A DNA stretch of 64,000 nt from Sodiomyces alkalinus F11 (lineage: Eukaryota > Ascomycota > Sordariomycetes > Glomerellales > Plectosphaerellaceae): assembly GCF_003711515.1 (NCBI RefSeq), contig NW_021167080.1, forward strand, positions 3,384,155 through 3,448,154. The letters are read 5' to 3'. Below are positions 13,501 to 26,518 of this stretch, one piece after another (within the stretch, counting starts at the first letter, position 1; the number at the start of each line of letters is the position of its first letter). The translations under genes were made by a program, and so were the position numbers. Below the pieces are notes generated by a model. That model saw only the letters and a program-made list of their open reading frames with translations. It was not told the origin of the DNA and made no database searches.

Positions 13501-15089
13501 TACCCGGGGTTCCGTCGGACTCCGTTTCCTAACCCTGCTCTTCGAGTTTAGCGATTCTCCCTCGGGTACGATCTCCTTCCTTCTAGATTTCTAAGATCTA
13601 CTTCTGCCTCTTAGCTTCTTCTTTCGTTTATCCGTATTTTTAAAGGATTTCTGCGATAGTTTATAAAGCTGGTTTATCCTTATCCTAGTCGGGGATCTTA
13701 AGGCTATAGTCGTTATCGTACTCGTTACTAGATACTATAGCGAGTATCTTCTAGGGTCTCTTAGGGTAATACCTAGCTCCGTCTTTCCCTGATTAGTGTG
13801 CTAGATAATAGTTATCGTAGTAGGTTGCCTAATAGAGGTTAACGTGTAGTATTTCGTCCCTATAAATTTCCAGGTATCTAATAGCGTTAATTTCCTTCTA
13901 GGGTCTTTCTTTCTCGATCGTATTTACTTATCGTTGCGGTTATTCTTTCTTAGGCTTATAATAATCGCGTACGTAGTGACCTAGCCTTTTATAGTTATAA
14001 TACTTAACTTTCGTTATATCCCTTTTACCTTACTTATCGCTCTGTCGGTTAATATTATTAAGCTTTATAGGTCTATTATAGTATCTATATAAGGTATTTC
14101 CGAACTAGCGTGGGTATAATTATTTCTTCTTCGAATTAGCCGTGTAAAACGGAACGCTTATTTAAGGCTTTTTCTAACAGCGTTATTTATAGTTCCGGTT
14201 ATCGATACGAATTACTATCACGGTATATTCGCTAAATATCTTAGGTTAGTCTAATCAGTATAGTTCGTCCTTTACTTCTTCCTTAAGTCCTTAATAATAC
14301 CGATCTATAAGGGGCTTATCCGGGTAGCTAAGCTTTAACGAGATTTACTAGAATCTCGTAGTATAGTCCGTAGCTAACTTAGTCTAATATAGCTAGCTTA
14401 GTCGTTCGGCCGCGACTCATTCCTTATCGGGCTAGCCGAAGATAGCGTTAAGTCTCTCGACGAATACGTCGAAGTTCTCGAAGATTACCGTGGTCCCGGG
14501 CTTCCTTAGGATCTCTATTCCTATATTCTCTAGGTAGTCTTTATAGATAGACTTAAACTATTCGTGCGTATCTCCTATAAGGAGTGCCACGGTATAGAGT
14601 ACCTTAGTTTCTGCTATACGGATACTATCCTAGTAGAATAGGAGGTAGCCTCTAAGTTAAGTAATAAAGCTTTAAAGCTATCCCTGAGTCCCGTTATACT
14701 TAGGGGGTATAGAGTATCTATACTTAGCCCCGATTCTAGGATAGTTTAACTAAGCTTTTAGGGTCGTATTCTCCCCCTAAAGCTAAGTGATTATATCGCG
14801 AATCTGCTAAAGGTTATTACTTCCTCTAGTGGTAGTGGTAGGCGTCGCGGTGCTTATAGCGTTCGTGGTACGGTTATTGTTCGATATATTGGAAGAGTGG
14901 TTGCTGGCTACTTTGTCGTCTTATTAAGGTTATTCTAGTCCTTCCTCTTCGTCGGAGGAACTAGATTCTTCAGACGATAATTCTTCTTCAGATAAAGTAA
15001 CTTCTTCTTCCTTAGGCGAAGTAGCTTCTGCTTCGGGCGTACTACTTATTAGCTATTAAGGTTAGCTTACCGAACAGGATCGATTAAAA

Positions 15090-15625
15090 TATTATAACGG
15101 CTTCCGGTCCTCTATAGTATAACGGACGATAGGGGACTAGTATCGGGGTTTTAGTTTAAAATAAGAAGAGGATATTAACTAAAGAGTAGTAACTATTATT
15201 CGTAGTAACTAGTCGTAGTTACGTCGTAAAGACTAGGCGTCTTCTTTATAAGGTAGAGTCGAGCGTAGACTAATAGTCCAGGTAAAGACTTAGATTAATC
15301 GATGTCTTATTCTCTAGTAGAAGTAAGACCTAGGATATTCTGGTTTATATAGTGATAGTGCCTCCTTACCCGTAATAACTATTCCTTATATAGTCGCTAT
15401 ACCTAAGTAATTCTATTATGACCGATCACTTATTAGTCACTTCGTCGGAGTAATCGACCCCGGTCCGTCCCGGACGGTATACTAAGTACCTCCGTACCTG
15501 GTGACACGTGACTTGGCACGTGACTCCCCAAGTCACCCTGTGCTGTCCCCCGTCTAGGGCCGTCCCGTGGGATATACACCAGTGTACCCATGGGGTTGGT
15601 CCATATTAGGCGGCCGGCCGTAACA
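15090..15625 (-). repeat. 5' LTR of gypsy1
   Basis: A 536-bp LTR starting tattataacggcttccgg and ending gtaaca, followed by the target duplication caccg. Compared with the left copy, the differences I checked are C/T or G/A, as expected from RIP acting separately on each copy. Confidence 0.85.
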
Positions 15626-15630
15626 CACCG

Positions 15631-17215
15631 TAAGCGTAAGCTCGCTTATCTTACTAAGCTCGAGGCGGATACTACCGCCGCTATTACTACTACCACCGCC
15701 GCTATTAATCCTAACCCGGCCGATATTACCTACTGTTATATAGCTAAACCTCGATATCGTACTATTATAACCCTAACAGAATCCTAGTATACCCACAAAA
15801 TATCTATATCGTCCTCTATACACGGGTCCGCTACCTAGGCTAAGTTTAATTTCCCCCTGCCTAAATAGAATAGTATATCCTAGGCTAAGTACCGTATATT
15901 TATTTAGGAGACTAACTAGCGGTTCGACCTAGATTCTTAATCCTTCCCCACGGACGCTATAAAAAACTACTTCGTTATATTATACCTCCTCTACTACCTT
16001 AAGGAGCGCTAGTGGGCTAAATTACGATATAAGTATAATAGCGACTCTAATAGGGTTAGCTAGGCCGTATTATAGGCTTAGTTATCCTAATAAGTTAACG
16101 ATAACGATACCCGCCTAAGGGAGGTAGCGGTATAGATCCAGAGCGAATCTATTTTGTCCTAGAGAGAGGGAGAGTCCTACGCTAAGTTTATATAATAGTG
16201 GGAAGCCTAAGAGTCGGAACTACCGGGTAAGCTCCTAGACTAATAAAGGATCTGGATAGTGCTAATAAGGGTGCTCCTATCTATTCGGGACTATATAGTA
16301 TCTATAGGGGTTCTTAAGGACTACTAGGATCTAGCCCCGGCCTATCGAAGGGCTAAGGCCTTAACTATTGCCGACGGCCTAGCCGTCGCTCGAATAGACT
16401 TCTAGTCCGCTACCTAATAACGCCGCTACCGCTTATATGCCCCTCTTTGTACCCCTGCTTCTGCCCCTGTTTCTGCGCCTACTCCTACGCTTAGTTCCAC
16501 TTCCGCGTCCGCGCCCACCCCTAGTTACCCTATACGCCCTAAACCGTTATTATACCTCGACTCTATTACTTACTATAACTATAACTAAAAGGGATATTAC
16601 GCTACTATATACCCTAGCCCTCGGGTATAGCGCTTAAGTAATAGTAACCCGAATACCTAATTGGTATCCACTTCTCGCCCTATAGTCGGCCGTATTATAG
16701 GCGAGGTACCCTAGGAATAATTCCTACCTCGAGTAGCCCCCTTTACTACTATTATACTGGTAAAGGCACGCGTTTCCCTTCGCCGAGGTAGGGAATAGGT
16801 ATAGACGTCGGCTCTCCTTAACGGAGGTGCCGATATTCACGTTTTGGATTAATCCCCCCTAGGACCTAGTTAGGTTCCTAAGGGGTCCCCGGTTCCGGGA
16901 TCCTGGATTATAGAAGGATAAACAAAGATAACCCTAGGATCCACTTATAGGATTATCGTTATTACCGACTACTAAGGACGAAAAAGGGTATAACGCGCCG
17001 AGTTCTATATTATAAACCTTATAGGCGTAAAAATTATCCTAGGGAGGCTGTGACTTATAGCCGTTACCCATAACGTTAATTAGCAGTATAGCAAGTAGAC
17101 CTAGCCCTTAACCTACACAGAGCTTAGTATAGTTATATCCCTAAGAGAGCTACGTAGGGCAGTTAGATAAGCTAAGTCTACCATTACTCTAACCTATACA
17201 GGTCCTATACTAAAT
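15631..17215 (+). pseudogene. gypsy2 gag and protease region, second piece
   Basis: Host sequence resumes after the caccg duplication. The first part (15631-16700) reads as degenerate gag with Ala/Thr/Pro-rich stretches; open pieces at 15590-15787 and 16437-16637 are remnants. Near 16970-17190 the plus strand gives FYIINLIGVKIILGR followed by an Asn-Val-Asn-Trp-like segment, the usual C-terminal part of a gypsy aspartic protease. RT, RNase H and integrase are absent because LINE A inserted at about 17216 and the far side has not been found in this window. Confidence 0.65.
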
Positions 17216-20200
17216 ATCCTTCTCATAACTCACGTGGGGGGACCTACGTTTTACGCGCAAACGCCCTAAACCACTCGAAACCTATATCAATCCATAGCTC
17301 TTTTCAAGCTCTATACGCCTATCTAGAGCCCTATACTGCGCAGGCGCTAATTTAGGCGTATTACGAGTGCGAAAATGCCTGGAAATAGGCCTGCTCCCCC
17401 GCGTGGGGGGGGAAAGTCTAATATAGCCCGTGCGCCCACGCTGACAAAGCAGCCGCGCAGAGCCGTACCCCTGTCCTCCACCTAACCATAACACTATAAC
17501 TAATAACCCACTAGCTATAACGCTAGCCATAATAACGCCCCTAACGCCCCTAACGGCCCTACCGGCCCTAACGCCCCCCCTAAGGCCCCTATAACTATAA
17601 AGGGCCTAGGGGAGGTAGATATAGGTAATACCTCCAAAAATATAGAGAATTTAACCCTTACTACGCCCCTAAATTCGAAAAGGCACCTTAGCCCTTCCAC
17701 ACCTACCCCTAGACGTTTTTCTAGGACCCGAATCGAATCCCCCTCGGACTCGGAAGCCGAAGGCGCTTTCGAAACGCCCTTTAGGGCCCCCCCTACTAAA
17801 AAACCGAGTCTTTTAGGCTCTAAATAGGCTGAAAAGGCGCCCGGAACAGCTAAAGCCCCTAGAGAAAACCCGGCGAAGCCCCAGAAGTCGACTAGTTGGG
17901 CTAGTAAGGCATAGGCTAAGGAATTACTCTAATAGGCTCTTTAGCTACTTTAATAGGCCTATACCATCAACCCTGCCCCCTAGATTAAAGCCCTATTAGT
18001 AGGGCTTAAATCTGCTATCGACGGAGCTCTAGAAGCCCCCTAACCTCCTATACTCGAATAGAAGGTCAATAAACTAGCCTAGGCAGTTCGTAGGCTTATG
18101 GAATAGCCTACACCCCTTTATAGCGAGGCTGTAAAGGGGAAAAAAGGCCCTACAGCACCCTAAGCCCCTATTTTAAAGGCCCTAGCACCTATAGCCCAGG
18201 CCTAGACCCCCCTAGCACCCCTTCCTATAGACCCTAAAAAAGTCCCTGAGGTTATCCTTCAACCTAAGGCAGGGGCAGCGATTCCTAGGGATAACTTCGA
18301 CCCCCTCACGCTTCGGAATAAGCTTAATAAGGCCATAAAATTCTCTGCAGTTACGGTTCTTAGCCAGTCGACTAATAGAAACCTTATTTTAACCCCGGGG
18401 CCGAAATACAGCGTTTAATAGCTCCTAGACTCGTAGAATCAGTGGTTTAAAGAGCTCAACCTCCCCCTCCAGCCCCCCTAGCCTATAGGCGACTAGTTTA
18501 AGCTTATTATTACATAGATGCCTTCTAAAGCCTTTAGGGGTGGCGATACCCCTCTACCCGACCCCTCTAAGCCGCCGTAAGAGGCCCTTAACCGAAGCCT
18601 AAAATAGGGCCTAGGTTTATAGGAGCTAGCCACTAAAATCGGCATCTTTAACCCTATTAGGATAGTAGGGAAGCCTTGGTAGCTAAGGGCTCTAAACACG
18701 TTGTACGGTATAGTGGTTATATCTATACCCTCCACTAAAGAATAGAAGCACTGCCTACAACAGGGGCTCTATATAGCCGGCCAGGGGCTAAAGGTCTATA
18801 AATATAGGTCTATAACTCCTAGAACCTAGTGCTCTAACTGCTAGAAATTCGAGTATACTCGAGGGACCTATAAAGGCCTAGTTTCCTGCCCTACCTATGC
18901 CGTTAAAGGCTATAAGGAGGAATACCACTACTATAACGAGTGTGAAGAATACAGAGACTACGAGCATAAGACCTATAAGTGCTATAACTACGAGGGAGAT
19001 CACCCCCTCTGTAGCAGGGACTACGAGGTCTTTCGAGCTATAAAACCCTAATTCTATTTATGACTAAAGGGCCTTGTAGTTCGAAAGATATCCGGTTTAT
19101 TTAATATAACGTTAATAAACAGGCCCCTGCGTAAGAGGCTATCCTAGAATAGGCTTCAGAGGCTTCGGCTAATATAGTCCTTATTCAGGAACTAGCCTGC
19201 GTCTTAACGCTATAAGGGTAGTTTATTCGGAACCACCCTGCGTTCTATATCGTTATACCTATATCCTAAAACACCTAGTTTTTCCCTATTAAGCCTAGAG
19301 TCCTTACTTATATCAGAAAGGGCTCTAATATCGATTTTCTATACCGCGACGACCTTTTAGACGATGTAGACGCGTAGATTATACGGGTTTATTATCCATA
19401 GACCTTTTATATTCTGCACGTCTATAATGAGATAGAATAGGACCCCGAAATAACAGGCCAAGGGCAGCCCCCTAGCCCTACCCCTTCCACCTCTTCTTCT
19501 TTCCCCTCCTTTTCAGGCCCTAGAAGCCGGCCCTGGACTAAGAATCGAGTGCTATAGGGCCTATAGGTCCCTAAGCCTACCCTTATTATAGGGGACTTTA
19601 ACAGAAACCACTAGCAATGGAACAGAGCTACTACTAACCAGGCTTCTATTAAGGCCTAGGCCCTAGCAGACTAGTTAGATAGCCTCGGAGCTACCTAATT
19701 AATAGATTCTAAAGAAGTTAACCTAACCGGGGGGACCTTTTTTAGGTCTAATCTTCGTTAAGAGTTGGTTATATACCTAGCCTTTTATACGCCCGGCTTC
19801 GATTATCTCCGCTTCGATAAGTGGGAGTATATCGAGAATACTACCTCCTTATACCGCGCTATCCTCCTTTCGGGCACTATTTTAGGTTCTAAAAGTCCTA
19901 TAAACAGGTCTCTCCCGCCGGCTTATAACTATAAGCTAGTATATTAGGACCTGTTTTCTAGTACCCTAAAGAGTCTAGAACCTAGCCTTAACCGGGACCT
20001 CTAATAGGCTATTAATACCTTAGACTAGGACTCTTTAGGTCGATGCCTCTCGGATATTATTACGCTAGCGCTTTAAGCTATAGTGCCTAAGTTAAGGGTA
20101 GTAGAGCGTTCGAAGCTATAGTGGACTAAAGAGCTAAAGGTCCTACGAAAACCAGCTAGTAGGGCTTTTAGGGTATTTAGAAAGACGTTTAAAAAGGAGG

Positions 20201-20340
20201 CCTCGGCTACCCGGCTAGCGTCTTTAGAAGCCTCCTGGAAAGAAGCTCGGAACGCCTACTATAGGGCAGTAAAAACAGTAAAGACCGACTACTAGGAGGC
20301 CTTCCTAGCCCACGCCAAAGGCCCCGAGGTTGTTAAGGCC
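17216..20340 (+). mobile_element. LINE A (Tad1-like non-LTR retrotransposon), piece 1: 5' UTR, ORF1, endonuclease
   Basis: The 5' end (atccttctcataactcac) matches the 5' ends of copies B and D. After a 5' leader rich in G/C tracts (17220-17700), ORF1 carries a Pro/Ala-rich region and then zinc knuckles at 18830-19050 (CSNC, then CYNYEGDHPLCSRDYE). ORF2 starts near 19070 with an APE-like endonuclease (IRFI-YNVNKQA near 19100; IIGDFNRNH near 19590, followed by QWN). RT begins but stops at 20340 where another LINE copy is inserted. The 60-residue open stretch at 19765-19947 is part of the endonuclease domain. Many in-frame stops and TpA enrichment mark it as RIP-mutated. Confidence 0.9.
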
Positions 20341-20585
20341 TTTTTTGTTTTTTTGTTCTTTTGTTTTTCATTTATTACGCGCATGCAGCCCTAAAGCTAT
20401 GGCGCGGCGCCTATTGCCCTAAGGGCTAGAGGCTATAAGAAGCTAGGTACAGTAAGATAGAGCGTACTACACAAAGGAAATCCTCCGTAATAATCTGTCT
20501 AATAAAACCATATAGGTAAAAAACCAAAGCAAAATAACTAGACCCCAGGAATCGTGGTTTGCGCCCTATACCACTCTGCCGAGGC
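20341..20585 (-). mobile_element. LINE C: 5'-truncated Tad1-like copy inserted in LINE A
   Basis: A T-rich run (20341-20369) heads a 3'-end LINE fragment on the minus strand. It is itself split by LINE B; its last 23 bases lie at 26399-26421. The 8-bp duplication ttaaggcc flanks it at 20333-20340 and 26422-26429, showing it inserted into LINE A. Total length without LINE B is about 268 bp. Confidence 0.85.
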
Positions 20586-23500
20586 TTTTCTTTTTGATTC
20601 ATTACGCGTATACAGCCCTAAAGCTATAGCGCGGCGCCTATCGCTCTAATGGCTAGAGGCTATAAGAAGCTAGGTATAGTAAAATAGAGCGTACTATATA
20701 AAGGAAATCCTCCGTAATAATCTGCCTAATAAAATCTAATAGGTAAAAAACCAAAGTAAAATAACTAGACCGCGGGAATCGTGGTTTACGCCCTATACTA
20801 CTCTGCCGAGGCTATTGTAGTAGCTAAATGGTAAGCCTATAAGGCCTGTAGTCCTTTTTTAGTACTCAATAATAGCGGCAGAGATAGCGGTAGGCCTACT
20901 AGGGCTTCCCGCAGGGCTCTTCGTTCTTCTTTATAAAAAGGGCAGGAGAGACTAAGGTGTGCTGTATCCTGTATAGGGGAGCCGGGATAGGAATAGCGGT
21001 TATTAGCGTAACTCGTGAGATAAGGTCTTTAGCTTCTATAGCCCACTATAAGGTGCGCTGAAGCTTCTAAATAGCTGTCTAGGAGTCACTAAAAATATAG
21101 CACTCTAAGGGCGTCGGGGACTATTCTAGGGTAGCGTGAAGAGCCTAAAGAATAGCGTATAATTCATCGTCCGCGACTTCGGCAGCGGCCCCTAAGTTAA
21201 AGCCTATAGCTTTACAGGGCCTTCCGGTACTTGTCCACTATATCACAGCGGCTGCAGCCTATAAGGGTCCTCTAGGGGGCTTAGTAGGGTGGCCTAGGGA
21301 GCCGTCGGTATAGAAAATAGTAGTCTATTCCCCTAGGCCTTATTATATTTTAGCGAGGGTTTCGAGGTAGGCTGTTTTCTGATTAAGGGTATCGGGGCCA
21401 GGGCCAGGGCCAGGGTTAATAGCTATAACAGGCCGGTCTTTAGGGAAAAAGGGCCTTAGATCCGCTAAGGGTTCCGAAGCCCAGGGGGCCTCCCACCTAG
21501 TCGACGGGCCCTCGATATCCTAAGACCAGCCTATTAAAGCCGCTATTTCTAGGCCTAGCCTAAATAGTTATATACTAGGCAGAAGGTTCTATAGCTGGTT
21601 AAGGCCTTCGTGATTTTTGCTTAGTAGGAGCTAGCGTCTAATAGGGTGGTTTGGTAGGAATTTTAAAGTTCTAAAGGCATAAAGCCTATTAGACCTAGTT
21701 AACCGAACCGCCGCTAAGGGGACTACTGCTTCGAGTTCTAGAGGCCGTAGGAGGGCCCCCCTAAAAGCACCTAAGGCCCTAACTAGGGCCCCGTACTATA
21801 GTCTTTCTAGACAATCCATAAGGTGTTTTTTCGGTGATTTACGGTCCTACCAGAGCTACGAGCCAAAATTGGCTAAGGAGGCTATACAGGCTATACATAG
21901 CTACCGTAGAGCCTTAAAGAAAAGGCCCCTCTATAAGCTAGCTAGCCTGTATAGCCTATTTAGGGCCCCTAAAGCCGAATTCAGTCGTTTTTCGATATAG
22001 TGTTTAAAGGATAGCTTAGGGTCTAACTAGACCCCTAGCCACCTAATAGCACCTAGCGCGGGTTTAACTAGGTGCCCCCCTATAGTGACCGGAGTGTCTT
22101 CTTTAGAGCGTCTTCGATAGAAGTGAATAAGCTCTGTTTTTTTAGAGTCGAAAAGGACTTAGTTAACTTTTACTACGTCGAAAAGGGAGACTACGGCTTT
22201 TTCTAGGGTTTTACGGTTTTTCCTAGTCGATATAGATACTATACATAGCTAGAAATCGTCGATATAGGATAACTAAAGCCCCTAAAAGTCCAGTCCCACT
22301 ATAACCTTTCTAATATAAATTAGGAAAAGAATAGGGGAAACCGGGGACCCTTATAGAACCCCTATATTTAGGTAGGTAGGCTATTAGACCTACCCCTTAA
22401 AGGCTAGTTAGATTCGCCTGTTTTCTATAAAAGAGGCTACCTATTTAACTAGGTTCGAGGGTAGTTAGAGTTCCTAAAGGGTCCTAAGTAGCTAGGGATA
22501 GGCGATATAATCGAAGGCTCCTTTAATATCTAAAAATAGCGTGCAAATTATAGGATTTTAGCGTGATTTACGCTATTTTTTACTATAGTAGAGGAGGAGA
22601 AGGGCTATATCGATAGCAGAGCATTATATTCTTCCCCCAATTTAACTAGGGTATAGAAGGTCGTCGCGGGTATTAGCTATAAAGCTAAGCCTAGTAGCTA
22701 TAACCCTTTTAAGGACTCTACCTAGGTAGTTTAGAAGGGCTATAATCCTATAAGACTTAGGATTAGAATAGTCCTTCTTCCCTAGCTTTAGTAAAACGGC
22801 CCCTAGGGCTTCCTTCTAGCAGGTAGGGTAGTAGCCTGCTAAAAGTAGGGCTGAATAGGCTTATAAAAAGGGCCCGGGGATAACCTTATATGCCTACTAG
22901 ATCGGTCTTAGACTAATCCTGTTAGGCCCTAGGGCTTTCCCCTTTGCAGCACCGAAGATAGCGTATTATAGTTCGGCAGCCTAAAGGCTAGACTACTCCC
23001 ACGGTCTTCTAAGGCCCTTCCTGCGTAATCTAGTCAGGCTCTAGAGACTATTAAAAGGGTAAGAGGGGCCTAGGTCCCCAGAAAGGGCCTATAAATACAA
23101 GGGCTTCGGCGGCGTCGGTGGCGGAGGGTATGGGAAAAAGGGTCTGAAGTAGGGCGTTGTATTTATCTTCCAAGGCGTAGGCTTTCTGTTTCGTAGGCGT
23201 CTAAATCGGAGGGATATTCGTATTAAGGCCGCTCTTTATCTAGTTATAGGGCTTAAGAATTTCGGGGTCTTTAGCGTGGGCTAGGAAGGCCTCCTAGTAG
23301 TCGTTTTTTACTGTTTTTACTACCCTATAGTAGGCGATCCGAGCTTCTTTCTAGGTGGTTTCTAAAGACACTAGCTAGGAAACCGAGGCCCCCTTTTTAG
23401 ACGTATTGCTAAATACCCTAAAAGCCCTATTAGCTAATTTTCGTATAGCCTTTAGCTTTTTAGTCTACCACGGTTTTAAACGCTCTACTACCCTTAACTT

Positions 23501-26387
23501 AGGCACTATAGCCTAAGGCGCTAGGGTAATAGTGTCTAAGAGGCAGCGACTTAAAGAGTCCTAGTCCGAGGCATTAATAGCCTATTGAAGGTCCCGGTTA
23601 AGGATAGGTTCTAGGCTTTTAGGGTACTAGAAAACAGGTCCTAATCCGCTAGCTTATAATTATAAGCCGGCGGGAGAGACCTATTTATAGGACCTTCAGA
23701 GCCCAAAATAGTAGCCGAAAGGAGGATAGCGCGGTATAAGGAGGTAGTATTCTCGATATACTCCCACTTATCGAAGCGGAGATAATCGAAGCCGGGCGTA
23801 TAAAAGGCTAGGCATATAACCAACTCTTAACGAAGATTAGACCTAAAAAAGGTCCCCCCGTTTAGGTTAACTTCTTCAGAATCCACTAAACAGGTAGCTC
23901 CGAGGCTATCTAACCAGTCTACTAGGGCCTAGGCCTTAATAGAAGCCTGGTTAGTAGCAGCTCCGTTCCACTGCTAGTGGTTTCTGTTAAAGTCCCCTAT
24001 AATAAGGGTAGGTTTAGGGATCTATAGGCCCTATAGCACTCGATTCTCGGTCTAGGGCCGGCTTCTAGGGCCTGAAAAGGAGGGGAAAGACGAAGAGGTG
24101 GAAGTGGAAGAGATAGAAGGGGTAGGGCTAGGGGGCTACCCTCGGCCTGTTATTTCGGGGCCCTATTCTATCTAATTATAGACGTGCAGAATATAAAAGG
24201 TCTATAGATAATAAACCTCTATAATCTACGCGTCTACATCGTCTAGAAGGTCGTCGCGGTATAGAAAATCGATATTAGAGCCCTTTCTGATATAAGTAAG
24301 GACTCTAGGCTTAATAGGAAAAAACTAGGTGTTTTAGGATATAGGTATAACGATATAGAACGCAGGGTGGTTCCGAATAAACTACCCTTATAGCGTTAAG
24401 ACGCAGGCTAGTTCCTAAATAAGGACTATATTAGCCGAAGCCTCTAAAGCCTATTCTAGGATAGCCTCTTACGCAGGGGCCTGTTTATCAACGTTATATT
24501 AAATAAACCGGATATCTTTAGAACTATAAGGCCCTTTATTTATAGAAATAGAATTAGGGTTTTATAGCTCGAAAGACCTCGTAGTCCCTACTAAAGGGGG
24601 GGTAATCCCCCTCGTAGTTATAGCACTTATAGGTCTTATGCTCGTAGTCTCCGTATTCTTTATACTTTTTATAGTAGTGGTATTCCTCCTTATAGCCTTT
24701 AACGGTATAGATAGGGCAGAAAACTAGGCATTTATAGGTCCCTCGGGTATACCCGAATTTCCAGTAGTTAGAGCACTGGGTTCTAGGGGTTATAGGCCTA
24801 TATTTATAGACCTTTAACCGCTGGCCGGCTCTATAGAGCCCCTATTTTAGGCAGTACTTTTATTCTTTAGTGGAGGGTATAGAAATAACCACTATACCGT
24901 AGAACACGTTTAGAGCCCCTAGCCACCGAGGCTTCCCTACTACCCTAACAGGGTTAAAGGTGCCGATTTTAGTGGCTAGGTTCTCTAGACCTAGGCCCTG
25001 TTATAGGCTTCGATTAAGGGCCTTTTACGGCGGCTCGGAGGGGTCGGGTAGAGGGGTATCGCTACCCCTAAAGGCTTTAGAAGGCACCTGTTTAATAATA
25101 AGCTTAAACTAGTCGCTTATAGGCTAGGGGGCTAGAGGGGGAGGTTTAGCTCTTTAAACCACTGATTCTGCGAGTCTAGGAGCTATTAAACGCTGTATTT
25201 CGGCCCTGGAGTTAAAATAAGGTTCCTGTTAGTCGACTGGCTAATAGCCGAAACTGTAGGGAATTTTAGGGCCTTGTTAAGCTTGTTCCGAAGCGCGAGG
25301 GGGTCGAAGTTATCCCTAGGAATCGCTGCCCCTGCCGTAGGTTAAAGGATAACCTTAGGGACCTTTTTAGGGTCTTTGGGGAGGGGTGCTAGGGGGGTCT
25401 AGGCCTAGGCTATAGGTGCTAGGGCCTTTAAAATAGGGGCCTAGGGTGCTATAGGGCCTTTTTTCCCCTTTACAGCCTCGCTATAAAGGGGTGTAGGCTA
25501 TTCCATAAGCCTACGAACTGCCTAGGCTAGTTTATTGACCTTCTATTCGAGTATAGGAGGTTAGGGGGCTTCTAGAGCTCCGTCGATAGCAGATTTAAGC
25601 CCTACTAATAGGGCTTTAATCTAGGGGGCAGGGTTGATGGTATAGGCCTGTTAAAGCAGCTAAAGAGCCTATTAGAGTAAATCCTTACCCTATACCTTAC
25701 TAGCCGAAGTAGTCGACTTCTAGGGCTTAGCCGAGGTTTCTCTAGGGGTTTTAGCTGTTCTGGGCGCCGTTTTAGCCCATTTAGAGCCTACAAGGCTCCG
25801 TTTTAGTAGGGGGGGCCCTAAAGGGCGTTTCGAAAGCGCCTTCGGCTTCCGAGTCCGAGGGGGATTCGATTCGGGTCCTAGAAAAACGTCTAGGGGTAGG
25901 TGTGGAAGGGCTAAGGTGCCTTTTCGAATTTAGGGGCGTAGTAAGGGTTAAATCCTCTATATCCTTAGAGGTATTACCTATATCTACCTCCCCTAGGCCC
26001 TTTATAGTTATAGGGGCCTTAGGGGGAGCGTTAGGGCCGGTAGAGCCGTTAGGGGCGTTAGAGGCGTTATTATGGCTAGCGTTATAGCTAGTGGGTTATT
26101 AGTTATAGTGTTATGATTAGGTGGAGGACAGGGGTACGGCTCTGCGCGGCTGCTTTGTCAGCGTGGGCGCACGGGCTATATTAGACTTTCCCCCCCCACG
26201 CGGGGGAGCAGGCCTATTTCCAGGCATTTTCGCACTCGTAATACGCCTAAATTAGCGCCTGCGTGGTATAGGGCTCTAGATAGGCATATAGAGCTTGAAA
26301 AGAGCTATGGATTGATATAGGTTTCGAGTGGTTTAGGGCGTTTGCGCGTAAAACGTAGGTCCCCCCACGTGAGTTATAAGAAGGATG
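20586..26387 (-). mobile_element. LINE B: full-length Tad1-like non-LTR retrotransposon, RIP-inactivated
   Basis: The copy is about 5.8 kb. A T-rich run at 20586-20594 marks the 3' end and atccttcttataactcac (complement) the 5' end at 26387. An 11-bp duplication, tctgccgaggc, flanks it at 20575-20585 and 26388-26398. On the minus strand from the right it has: 5' leader, ORF1 with Pro/Ala-rich part and zinc knuckles (about 24800-24560), endonuclease (about 24500-23640), RT (about 23450-21600, with SYIDDF near 22255) and RNase H (about 21350-20830). Open remnants at 23641-23823 and 25902-26087 are parts of it. The RT catalytic pair reads Asp-Asp, unlike the LTR elements here, but stops interrupt both ORFs. 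Confidence 0.92.
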
Positions 26388-26421
26388 TCTGCCGAGGCTA
26401 TTTTAGTAGCTAAAAGGTTTT

Positions 26422-26518
26422 TTAAGGCCTATAACTATACAATGAGCGGCCTTAATGCAAAAATCCCACCGATTCTATCGCCTACGAAATAGGAGGCCTA
26501 TACCTTCGAAGATAAATA
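26422..26518 (+). mobile_element. LINE A, piece 2
   Basis: Host LINE A resumes at the ttaaggcc duplication and runs for about 97 bp, matching copy B from the complement of 23245 to 23150 (ctataactatacaatgagcggcc against ctataactagataaagagcggcc-type sequence in B). It stops at gataaata (26518), where the Helitron begins. It resumes at 48479 with taacgccttactttagacc, exactly the next bases expected from copy B. Confidence 0.88.

Larger units (their letters stand above)
8351..15625 (-). mobile_element. Full-length Ty3/gypsy retrotransposon, RIP-inactivated (gypsy1)
   Basis: The element is bounded by direct LTRs and a 5-bp target duplication (caccg at 8346-8350 and 15626-15630). Reading the minus strand from the right gives: degenerate gag (about 15000-13700), a protease region near 12900, RT (about 12200-11550, with VIVYLDNILIFSK near 11730), RNase H (about 11350-10950, with SRADALSRLGTP near 10940) and integrase (about 10850-10000). 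Two open remnants survive: 10351-10593 (integrase core with SKDPVTGIAYDSIFIIVDRF and ITDRDKLFTSNFWK) and 9994-10188 (integrase tail). The pol order RT-RH-IN is diagnostic of Ty3/gypsy. The second catalytic Asp of YLDD reads Asn. An assembly gap removes part of the left (3') LTR and its junction. Confidence 0.92.
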